The notes: generated from the letters alone by a model not told the origin. Numbered from the stretch's first letter, positions 1 to 5,598 are shown. The stretch: DNA of 5,598 nucleotides from Chloroflexota bacterium (GCA_003577005.1 QEUW01000469.1:1862-7459); one strand, 5' to 3'. Made by a program: numbers and translations.

Positions 1-43
1 CGCAGATTTCGCAGATGAAAGACAAAAATCTGCGAAATCTGCG
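1..43. repeat. Perfect 16-bp inverted repeat with 11-nt loop
   Basis: The arms at 1-16 (CGCAGATTTCGCAGAT) and 28-43 are exact reverse complements, separated by the loop 17-27. Each arm is itself two copies of CGCAGAT separated by TT. The element reaches the window's left edge, so it may extend further. No T-run follows on the + strand, so it is not a standard intrinsic terminator. It resembles the short palindromic repeats dispersed in intergenic DNA of Chloroflexota and cyanobacteria, but only this copy is in view. The upstream-most ATG (position 15) of the permease frame lies inside the left arm. Confidence 0.85.
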
Positions 44-59
44 GATAAAAGAGCTTCTG

Positions 60-914
<855 letters not shown>

Positions 915-924
915 TCCAGAACAA

Positions 925-959
925 ATTGTCAATTGTCAATAATCGATTGTCAATTGTTA
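925..959. repeat. Five phased heptamers, unit ATTGTCA
   Basis: ATTGTCA occurs at 925-931, 932-938 and 946-952, and ATTGTTA at 953-959. The intervening heptamer 939-945 (ATAATCG) is degenerate but keeps the 7-nt phase. CAATTG palindromes arise where units join. This is a short tandem repeat in the gap after the permease, in the style of cyanobacterial/Chloroflexota heptameric repeats. Nothing suggests that it is coding. Confidence 0.8.
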
Positions 960-961
960 AT
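933..961 (+). promoter_or_regulatory. Possible sigma-70 promoter inside the heptamer repeat
   Basis: TTGTCA at 933-938 matches the -35 consensus at 5 of 6 positions, and GTTAAT at 956-961 matches -10 at 4 of 6, with a 17-nt spacer. It would place a start near 968 and drive the 1053 gene. The hexamers come from repeat units, so the match may be fortuitous. A weaker pair, TTGCGT (985-990) and TTTGAT (1008-1013), also has a 17-nt spacer. Confidence 0.25.
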
Positions 962-1024
962 AGCTGTACCCCGGTAGATGGAATTTGCGTTCGCACAAAA
1001 GTTCTGGTTTGATAGGAGTGCTTC

Positions 1025-1084
1025 ATGTCGCGGTGTACAGGGAGGGCTGGCTATGCTCGATTTGAACAATATCTGCATCGGTAA
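1025..1084 (+). other. Possible 19-codon leader ORF overlapping the next gene's start
   Basis: ATG 1025 is preceded by AGGAG at 1014-1018 with a 6-nt spacer, a strong ribosome site. The frame gives 19 residues (MSRCTGRAGYARFEQYLHR) and stops at 1082-1084, which is 29 nt inside the HAS-barrel gene in another frame. It could be a coupled leader peptide or a chance ORF behind a real ribosome site. I recognise no family. The 11 bases TTGATAGGAGT at 1009-1019 recur exactly at 3496-3506 before the DUF2442 gene. Confidence 0.2.
1041..1045 (+). promoter_or_regulatory. Ribosome binding site fixing the start at 1053
   Basis: GGAGG lies 7 nt before ATG 1053. It favours this start over the in-frame ATG at 978, which would add 25 residues (rich in Phe, Cys and Arg) that do not resemble the start of a barrel domain and has no comparable ribosome site. 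Confidence 0.7.
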
Positions 1085-1682
1085 GATTGTCAAGTCGAAC
1101 ACCCATATCGACTACATCTGCCAGGTGTGGGGGAATGGCGAAGCTGAACCACAGCCGCAACCCACGGATTACACCTTTGGCACCTTTGTCGGCATCGAGC
1201 TGGAGGCCGCGACCGGCGGCCCTGTGGTCGGCGTCGATCGGATCATCGGCATCATCTACAATACGCTGCTCCTCAACCCTGATTTTGGCAACCTGGGCCC
1301 GCGCCTCAGCCCGCGAGCAGAGTTGGAGATCTTCTCGCCCGACTATCTGGCCGAGACGGCGACGCTGGTGGGCATCATCACACTGGGCTGGCGTGATACG
1401 GATGGCCGTTATCACCAGGGTGTGCCGGCGTTGGCGGCTACGGTCAACAACTTTGTCCACCGGCTCGATGATCAGGAGTTGCTGCTCTTTCACAGCGATG
1501 ACGCCAGCGGGCCGCGGCTGCGCTATGCGCCTATCCTACTCGGCCAGAACAACCCGCTCGTCCCCCCGTTGATGATCGCTGTGATCGACCGCTTGAACGA
1601 CCTCTTCCCCGGCCACCATCGCCAGTTGGCCGTCATGCGCAACAACTTGGCCTGGAAGAGCATTGTCCAGCCGGCGGGGTAA
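1053..1682 (+). CDS. HAS-barrel-like protein, probable HerA companion
   Basis: The protein is 209 aa, with no signal peptide or membrane segment, so cytoplasmic. Residues about 8-65 (IGKIVKSNTHIDYICQV, then FGTFVGIEL and GVDRIIGIIYN) read as a small beta-barrel in the order seen in HerA/ATP-synthase (HAS) barrels: an IGK(I/V) strand, a strand that sets the 'F/G-x-F-V' surface, then a 'G-I-I' strand. A Pro/Gln-rich linker (about 32-38) sits inside it. Residues 91-115 may complete the barrel. The C-terminal part (about 120-209) looks mixed alpha/beta, with a helix around 172-184 (LMIAVIDRLNDLF) and the ending LAWKSIVQ. There is no Walker motif, so it is not itself a motor. The HerA gene downstream begins with the same barrel type, so I infer that this protein docks with or substitutes for that barrel. 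The HAS assignment rests on pattern reading and is moderate; a family of unknown function is the alternative. Confidence 0.65.
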   Translation: MLDLNNICIGKIVKSNTHIDYICQVWGNGEAEPQPQPTDYTFGTFVGIELEAATGGPVVGVDRIIGIIYNTLLLNPDFGNLGPRLSPRAELEIFSPDYLAETATLVGIITLGWRDTDGRYHQGVPALAATVNNFVHRLDDQELLLFHSDDASGPRLRYAPILLGQNNPLVPPLMIAVIDRLNDLFPGHHRQLAVMRNNLAWKSIVQPAG

Positions 1683-1703
1683 ATCTATTGCTTGGGGAGG
1701 ACC

Positions 1704-1901
1704 ATGAATGTAGTAAAAGAGTTAGACCGCATTACATTTGACCCGAAAGTTATGGGCGGCAAGCCTTGTATTCGTCATATGCGTGTGACAGTGGGAATGA
1801 TTGTTGGGCTGGTCGCTGCTGGACACACGTACGAGCGAATTCTACAAGCCTATCCCTATTTAGAGTTGGAAGATATCTGCCAGGCGTTATATTGCCTCTG
1901 A
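1704..1901 (+). CDS. DUF433 antitoxin-like protein, possibly 3'-frameshifted
   Basis: The protein is 65 aa. The sequence is characteristic of DUF433: RITFDP near residues 9-14, the GGKPCIR signature at 18-24, RVTVGMIVGL at 27-36, then YPYLELEDI at 50-58. DUF433 proteins have a winged-helix/VapB-like fold and usually act as the antitoxin beside a DUF5615 PIN-like toxin. No such toxin follows; the next gene is the phosphodiesterase 23 nt later. ATG 1704 is chosen because GGGGAGG sits at 1694-1700; the spacing is short, and TTG 1692 lies within or overlaps that site. The protein ends abruptly at ALYCL, where relatives normally continue with a short helix of the form ALxYAA. Shifting +1 near 1894 reads ASELT and stays open to the stop at 1951-1953, which suggests a single-base frameshift. 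Its base composition is lower in GC than that of the long neighbours. Confidence 0.85.
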   Translation: MNVVKELDRITFDPKVMGGKPCIRHMRVTVGMIVGLVAAGHTYERILQAYPYLELEDICQALYCL

Positions 1902-1924
1902 ACTGACTAACAGAATTCCAGAGA

Positions 1925-3169
1925 ATGCAAGATTTTCTTCGTCCCAACTATGACAACGGTTGCTTCGCGGACTTGCCGGCGCTGATCCGTTACTGTCTGA
2001 CCGGCGAACCGGTGGATCTACCAGCTGCGACGCAGTGGGGCGACTATCTGCGCCGCTATGACACAGTTGTCTTGGTGCTGGTGGATGCCTTTGGTTGGCG
2101 TTTTTTTGAACGTTACGCCGACGAGAGCCCTTTTTTGCAACACTTCGTGCGCCACGGCAAGGTGCTGCGCTGGACCTCCCAGTTTCCCTCCACCACGACC
2201 GCGCATATCACCTGTCTCAACACCGGGTTGACGCCCGGCCAGAGCGGTCTCTTCGAGTGGCAATTTTACGAGCCGGCGCTCGATGCGGTGATCGAGCCGC
2301 TGACCTATACCTTTGCCGGTGAAGAGAAGCCTGAAACCCTGCGTCAGGCCGGCGTGGACCCGGCGCTGATCTATCCTGCCCCTACCTACCCGCAGACGTT
2401 GCTGCAAGCGGGTGTACAACCTATTGTTTACCAACCGCGCGAATATACCCCCACCACCTATTCGACGTGGATGTTGCGTGATGCAGTGGTACGTGGCTAT
2501 CGCACGGTGCCCGAAGGAGTGGCCAATTTGCGCCATGAAGTGACCGAGGGCCAACCGGGGCAGCCGCGTTACTTCTTCTTTTACACGGGCAGTGTTGATA
2601 CCATCGGCCACTACGATGGCCCGGCTTCACCCCAGTTCGATGCGGAAGTGGAAACTGTCCTTTTTGTGTTGCAGCGGGCCTTGTTGGAGCCGCTGCTGAA
2701 GTTCGCAATGAACACCCTGCTGATCTTCACCGCCGACCACGGCATGGTGGAGACCGACCCGCAGACGACTTTTTACCTGAACACCGATCCGCTCTTTGCC
2801 GGCATCGAACGCCTGCTGCGGCGTGACCGCAACGGCAAGCTCCTCTCACCGGGCGGCTCGGCGCGCGATGTGTTTCTCCACATCAACGAGGGGCTGGTGG
2901 ATGAGACGCAGGCCTTTCTGGCCGAGCGGCTGGCCGGCAAGGCAGAGGTGGTCACGACCCGCTCGCTAGTGGAGCAGGGCTACTTTGGCCCACCCCCCTT
3001 TGCGCCCCAGTTCCTGGCTCGCCTGGGTGACCTGGTCATTCTGCCCTACGCGGGCGAGTCGGTTTGGTGGTATGAAAAGGACCGTTTTGAGCAAAAATTT
3101 TACGGCCACCACGGCGGGCTGACACCGCAGGAGATGGAGATTCCGGTAGGGTTGTTGCCCTCTCAGTAA
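1925..3169 (+). CDS. Type I phosphodiesterase / alkaline phosphatase superfamily protein
   Basis: The protein is 414 aa, with no signal peptide, so cytoplasmic, unlike most secreted alkaline phosphatases. It carries the full two-metal set of the nucleotide pyrophosphatase/phosphodiesterase branch: D54 in VLVDAFGW; the nucleophile region FPSTTTAH at 87-94 (T91 by alignment with the NPP pattern), followed by NTGLTPGQSG, which matches the family's TGL-x-P-x-x-x-G; D225 and H229 in the DTIGHYDGP motif; D271 and H272 in TADHGM; and H395/H396 in GHHGGLTPQEMEIPVGLL. The family hydrolyses phosphodiester or pyrophosphate bonds. The substrate here is unknown and could be a nucleotide or a nucleic-acid end. 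The HGGLTPQEMEIP ending also resembles PglZ, the superfamily member of BREX defence systems. The start overlaps the shifted frame of the preceding gene; only a weak AGAG precedes it, so translation may be coupled. It lies in the same direction as HerA, with two small genes between. Confidence 0.88.
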   Translation: MQDFLRPNYDNGCFADLPALIRYCLTGEPVDLPAATQWGDYLRRYDTVVLVLVDAFGWRFFERYADESPFLQHFVRHGKVLRWTSQFPSTTTAHITCLNTGLTPGQSGLFEWQFYEPALDAVIEPLTYTFAGEEKPETLRQAGVDPALIYPAPTYPQTLLQAGVQPIVYQPREYTPTTYSTWMLRDAVVRGYRTVPEGVANLRHEVTEGQPGQPRYFFFYTGSVDTIGHYDGPASPQFDAEVETVLFVLQRALLEPLLKFAMNTLLIFTADHGMVETDPQTTFYLNTDPLFAGIERLLRRDRNGKLLSPGGSARDVFLHINEGLVDETQAFLAERLAGKAEVVTTRSLVEQGYFGPPPFAPQFLARLGDLVILPYAGESVWWYEKDRFEQKFYGHHGGLTPQEMEIPVGLLPSQ

Positions 3170-3174
3170 CCCAA

Positions 3175-3196
3175 TGTGATAAAATTGTGATAAAAT
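3175..3196 (+). promoter_or_regulatory. Tandem 11-bp repeat carrying two extended -10 elements
   Basis: TGTGATAAAAT occurs at 3175-3185 and again, immediately adjoining, at 3186-3196. Each copy contains TG-A-TAAAAT, an extended -10 match (TAAAAT is 5 of 6 against TATAAT). No good -35 is visible upstream, as is acceptable for extended -10 promoters. A start near 3203 would leave a leader of about 27 nt before ATG 3230. The gap follows the phosphodiesterase stop by 5 nt, so this is a plausible internal promoter for DUF4160-DUF2442-HerA. The exact one-turn (11-bp) duplication could also be an operator. Confidence 0.45.
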
Positions 3197-3229
3197 GACG
3201 AATGAAAATATCCAGTGCTGGAGTATGGG

Positions 3230-3499
3230 ATGCCCGAAATTGCCCGTTTTCAAGGCATTGTCATTCGGATGTTTGTGGAACTAGGTGGCAAACACCACGA
3301 ACCTCACTTTCACGCCTACTATCAAGATATGGTAGCAAGTTATCGGATAACGGAGGTTGAATTACTTCGTGGACAGTTGCCAACCCGACAAAACAGGCTC
3401 GTCGAGGCATGGGCAGAGCTGCACAAGGATGAGCTACTGGCGAATTGGCAGCGTGTTCAAAATGACCAACTGCCGGTACGAATTGCCCCTTTACGTTGA
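3230..3499 (+). CDS. DUF4160 domain-containing protein
   Basis: The protein is 89 aa. It matches DUF4160 throughout: MPEIARFQGIVIRMF at the start, the HxPHFHAYY-type motif (EPHFHAYY at 29-36), then ELLRGQLPTRQNRLVEAWAELHKDELLANW, a helix typical of the family. DUF4160 has no established biochemical activity; its genes are small and usually lie next to DUF2442, as here, so it is often suspected of being half of a toxin-antitoxin-like pair. The histidine cluster (HHEPHFH) could bind a metal, which is inference. I chose ATG 3230 (MPEI, the family's normal start) over GTG 3215; GGAG at 3220-3223 lies 6 nt before it. The stop is 13 nt before the DUF2442 start. GC content is clearly lower than in HerA. 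Confidence 0.9.
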   Translation: MPEIARFQGIVIRMFVELGGKHHEPHFHAYYQDMVASYRITEVELLRGQLPTRQNRLVEAWAELHKDELLANWQRVQNDQLPVRIAPLR

Positions 3500-3512
3500 T
3501 AGGAGTTGAAGT

Positions 3513-3806
3513 ATGCACGAATTGTATCGTGTCACCTCATTTGAGATTGTCGCACCCTATACACTGCTCATCACTTTTGATGATGGCAGCGAGCAGACTA
3601 TTAACTTCGAGCCGATCTTGCATGGCCAAATCTATGGCCCACTCCGCGATCTTGCCCTTTTTAATCAGGTTCGGCTTGATGATGAGGTTCATACGCTCGT
3701 GTGGCCGAATGATGCCGACTTTGATCCGGAAACCCTGCGCAACTGGCCTGATTATGAGGAAGAATGGATCAAGATGGCGCAGCGCTGGGCGCGTGTACTG
3801 GCATAA
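3513..3806 (+). CDS. DUF2442 domain-containing protein
   Basis: The protein is 97 aa. The sequence fits DUF2442: alternating strands FEIVAPYTLLITFDDGSEQTI near 10-30, PILHGQIYGPLRD at 34-46, VHTLVWPNDADFDPETLRNW at 59-78 and an acidic C-terminal helix. The acidic, single-domain form and the pairing with DUF4160 suggest an antitoxin or partner role, but no activity is established for the family. AGGAG at 3501-3505 is 7 nt before the ATG, a strong ribosome site. Its stop is 6 nt from the HerA start, so the two are probably translated from one message. The last codons (after EEWIKMAQRWARVLA) end cleanly, without signs of truncation. Confidence 0.9.
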   Translation: MHELYRVTSFEIVAPYTLLITFDDGSEQTINFEPILHGQIYGPLRDLALFNQVRLDDEVHTLVWPNDADFDPETLRNWPDYEEEWIKMAQRWARVLA

Positions 3807-3812
3807 CTTCGT

Positions 3813-5492
3813 ATGCAACAGGCAGAATGCATCGGCACGGTCAAAGGACCGGGCGAAACACCCCACGAATTTACCTTTATCGCCCCCGACCCCGAGCGCC
3901 GGGTCAAGCATGGCGAATTCGTCTATTATCTGGCCCAGGTGGACAGCGAGGAACGGCAGATCCTGGGGCGCGTCACCGGGCGCGAGTCGGTCAAGCTCTT
4001 CCCAGACAGCTTTATGGCCGATCCGACGGTGCCCCCCAGCCAGGTGGCCGCACTGCTGGGCTACGACAGTGACGAGAACGAACTCTTCGAGATCACCGTG
4101 GCGGTGCTCGGCTATCACAGCGCGTCCATGGGCGACTTTATCAACCCGCGCGTGCCACCGACCGGTGGGGCGCCGGTCTACATTGCCGATGACGAACTGC
4201 TGACTCAGGTGCTCAGCAAACGCAAACAGGGCGAACGGGGCAGCGCCCATTTGGGCAGCCTGCTCAGCCGGGCGCCCGACGCCGTGCCCGTGGCGCTTGA
4301 TGTGCGCGGCTTTACCAGCACGCACCTCGCCATTATCGCCAGCACGGGCAGCGGCAAGAGCTATCTGGCCGGTGTGCTGCTCGAAGAGCTGATGATGCCC
4401 CACAACCGCGCCGCCGTGCTCATCATCGACCCGCACGGCGAGTACAGCACGCTCCAGGGCATGATGAACCTCCCTGCCTTTCGTGAGGGCAATTACAAGC
4501 CCAAAGTGCGCATCTTCCAGCCCGACAGCGTGCGCGTCCGCATCGATACATTGACCCTGCCCGACCTGCGCTATCTGCTCCCCAACCTGTCGGAGAAGAT
4601 GCACTACCAGCTCGGCCGCGCCTTTGCCTTTGCCCAGCGCAGCTTCAAGGGCGGCTACACGCTGGAACAGTTGCTCTACGCCGTGCGCCAGACGGCGGAA
4701 GGGAAGAAGTCGGACGGTGAGGATGGCTATGCACCCGATGACGAAGACCCAACCACAGGCGCCCTCGTCTGGCGGCTCCACGCCGTGCTAGGCCAGAGCC
4801 GCATCTTCAACGACATGGAGAACCTGGAGCTGCGCGAACTCTTCCAGCCGGGCCAGTGTACGGTCGTCCAGCTCAACGAGGTGGACCAGCGTGAGCAACA
4901 GGTGATCGCCGCCACGCTGCTGCGCCGCGTCTACCAGGCCCGGCTCGACACGGCCAAACAGAAGGTGAGCCGCGGCGACAAAAACTACATTCCCTTTCCC
5001 GTCTTCTGTCTGTTGGAAGAGGCGCACAACTACGCCCCGGCCAGCGCCGACGCCGTCAGCACCGATGTGCTCAAACAGATCCTCAGCGAGGGGCGCAAAT
5101 TTGGGGTGAGCGTGGGGCTGATCAGCCAGCGGCCCGGCAAGCTCGACAGCGATGTGCTCAGCCAGTGCATGACCCAGTGTATCATGCGCATCACCAACCC
5201 CATCGACCAGGATAAGATCGCCTCGTCAGTCGAAAGTGTGGGCCGTGACCTGCTCAAGGAACTATCCAGCCTGAGCAAAGGGCAAGTCATCATCAGCGGG
5301 GCGAGCGTGAATACGCCGGTCATGTTGCGCGTCCGCCAGCGGATCACCGAGCACGGCGGCCAGAGTGTCGATGCGCCCGAAGAATGGCTGCGCTGGTTCG
5401 ACACCGACCGCACTGCTGACGAACGTGACACTGCTCTCTTCGCCGAACGCGACGTGCAACGCGAGGAAGATGGAGATGTGTTATGGGCGTAA
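3813..5492 (+). CDS. herA: HerA-like DNA translocase (FtsK-HerA ATPase superfamily)
   Basis: The protein is 559 aa, complete and cytoplasmic. HerA forms hexameric rings that pump double-stranded DNA; in archaea and many bacteria it works with the nuclease NurA in DNA-end resection. Residues about 1-110 form the N-terminal HAS barrel (IGTVKGPG at 7-14, HGEFVYYL at 33-40, GRVTGRE at 52-58). The motor follows: Walker A ASTGSGKS at 176-183, the IIDPHGEY motif at 204-211, the VVQLNEV strand at 351-357, Walker B VFCLLEEAHNYAP at 397-409 with E402/E403, SEGRKFGVSVGLISQRP at 425-441 with a sensor Gln and an arginine-finger candidate R428, and a C-terminal brace to 559. An acidic stretch lies at about 300-312 between helices. 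ATG 3813 is 6 nt after the DUF2442 stop and has no Shine-Dalgarno, so translation is probably coupled. The gene is GC-rich (about 65-68% in hand-counted lines). No NurA is seen in this window. Confidence 0.9.
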   Translation: MQQAECIGTVKGPGETPHEFTFIAPDPERRVKHGEFVYYLAQVDSEERQILGRVTGRESVKLFPDSFMADPTVPPSQVAALLGYDSDENELFEITVAVLGYHSASMGDFINPRVPPTGGAPVYIADDELLTQVLSKRKQGERGSAHLGSLLSRAPDAVPVALDVRGFTSTHLAIIASTGSGKSYLAGVLLEELMMPHNRAAVLIIDPHGEYSTLQGMMNLPAFREGNYKPKVRIFQPDSVRVRIDTLTLPDLRYLLPNLSEKMHYQLGRAFAFAQRSFKGGYTLEQLLYAVRQTAEGKKSDGEDGYAPDDEDPTTGALVWRLHAVLGQSRIFNDMENLELRELFQPGQCTVVQLNEVDQREQQVIAATLLRRVYQARLDTAKQKVSRGDKNYIPFPVFCLLEEAHNYAPASADAVSTDVLKQILSEGRKFGVSVGLISQRPGKLDSDVLSQCMTQCIMRITNPIDQDKIASSVESVGRDLLKELSSLSKGQVIISGASVNTPVMLRVRQRITEHGGQSVDAPEEWLRWFDTDRTADERDTALFAERDVQREEDGDVLWA

Positions 5493-5494
5493 AA

Positions 5495-5515
5495 GCGTAG
5501 AACGTAGAGCGTAGA
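5495..5515. repeat. Three phased heptamers, unit GCGTAGA
   Basis: GCGTAGA (5495-5501), ACGTAGA (5502-5508) and GCGTAGA (5509-5515) follow the herA stop by two bases. The 7-nt period is the same as in the gap at 925-959, although the unit sequence is unrelated. Non-coding. Confidence 0.75.
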
Positions 5516-5549
5516 TGTACTGACACATGAGGTTAGAGCGCTTAATGGG

Positions 5550-5582
5550 AGGTGCAACGCACTTTTCAAGTGCATCGCACCT
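5550..5582. repeat. Imperfect 15-bp hairpin downstream of herA
   Basis: The left arm 5550-5564 and right arm 5568-5582 pair at 13 of 15 positions (two A-C mismatches in the middle) around a 3-nt TTC loop. GCACC also recurs at 5586-5590. There is no T-run after it, so it is not a canonical intrinsic terminator, but it could stabilise the 3' end of the herA message or be a dispersed palindromic repeat. The rest of 5516-5598 shows nothing I can identify; a following gene would start beyond the window. Confidence 0.65.
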
Positions 5583-5598
5583 GTAGCACCCTATCTAA

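Noticed and set aside
925..959. CRISPR-like array
   Set aside because: The units are 7 nt and directly adjoining, with no spacers; this is a tandem microrepeat and not a CRISPR.
1023..1493. Open frame of 156 codons on the - strand
   Set aside because: It is antisense to the HAS-barrel gene, which has a strong ribosome site and coherent protein sequence; the antisense product is Arg/Asp-rich with no domain.
2018..2611. Open frame of 197 codons on the - strand
   Set aside because: It is antisense to the phosphodiesterase gene, whose catalytic motifs show which frame is real.
1704..3806. Classical type II toxin-antitoxin operon formed by DUF433 with DUF4160/DUF2442
   Set aside because: They are separated by the 1.2-kb phosphodiesterase gene and DUF433's usual partner is DUF5615, so I see no basis for joining them as one pair.
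3496..4203. Open frame of 235 codons on the + strand across DUF2442 and the 5' end of herA
   Set aside because: It overlaps two genes with recognised families in another frame, and its product is Ser/Arg/Trp-rich without motifs.
3537..4781. Long open frame of 414 codons on the - strand
   Set aside because: It lies wholly antisense to DUF2442 and herA, both of which have clear family motifs. Its translation is rich in Ala, His, Arg and Val in the manner of a shadow frame in GC-rich DNA, and no domain is recognisable.
5550..5590. Intrinsic terminator for herA
   Set aside because: The hairpin is followed by CTGTAGCACC and not by a T-run, and the stem has two mismatches, so I list it as a hairpin only.

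Overview
The window looks like an accessory stretch of a bacterial chromosome. The mix of a sugar-type ABC permease, a bacterial HerA-type DNA translocase, small DUF433/DUF4160/DUF2442 genes and intergenic gaps filled with short phased repeats is typical of Chloroflexota (Anaerolineae/Caldilineae/Roseiflexus-like) and, to a lesser extent, cyanobacteria. That placement is inference from gene content and style only; there is no rRNA or other marker here. All supported genes lie on the + strand.

Layout: (i) 1-43 is a perfect 16-bp inverted repeat running into the 5' end of a MalG-type carbohydrate ABC transporter permease (about 60-914). (ii) 915-1052 is a gap with heptamer repeats and a possible promoter. 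(iii) 1053-1682 encodes a 209-aa protein whose N-terminus resembles a HerA/ATP-synthase (HAS) barrel. (iv) 1704-1901 is a short DUF433 antitoxin-like gene that may be frameshifted at its 3' end and has no toxin next to it. (v) 1925-3169 encodes an alkaline-phosphatase-superfamily phosphodiesterase with the whole metal site intact. (vi) 3175-3196 is a perfect tandem 11-bp repeat in which each unit carries an extended -10 promoter element. (vii) 3230-3499 and 3513-3806 are a DUF4160/DUF2442 pair. (viii) 3813-5492 encodes a full HerA-like hexameric DNA-pumping ATPase (HAS barrel plus RecA-like motor). (ix) 5493-5598 is non-coding, with a heptamer repeat and an imperfect 15-bp hairpin.

How the genes may work together: the three long GC-rich genes (HAS-barrel protein, phosphodiesterase, HerA) look like one functional set, a DNA motor with a companion barrel protein and a metal-dependent phosphodiesterase. 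The small, less GC-rich genes (DUF433; DUF4160-DUF2442) sit exactly in the two gaps between those genes, as if slotted in later. HerA's classical nuclease partner NurA is not in the window and could lie just beyond the right edge. Whether the set is a repair (DNA-end resection) locus or a mobile-element defence locus cannot be decided from this sequence.
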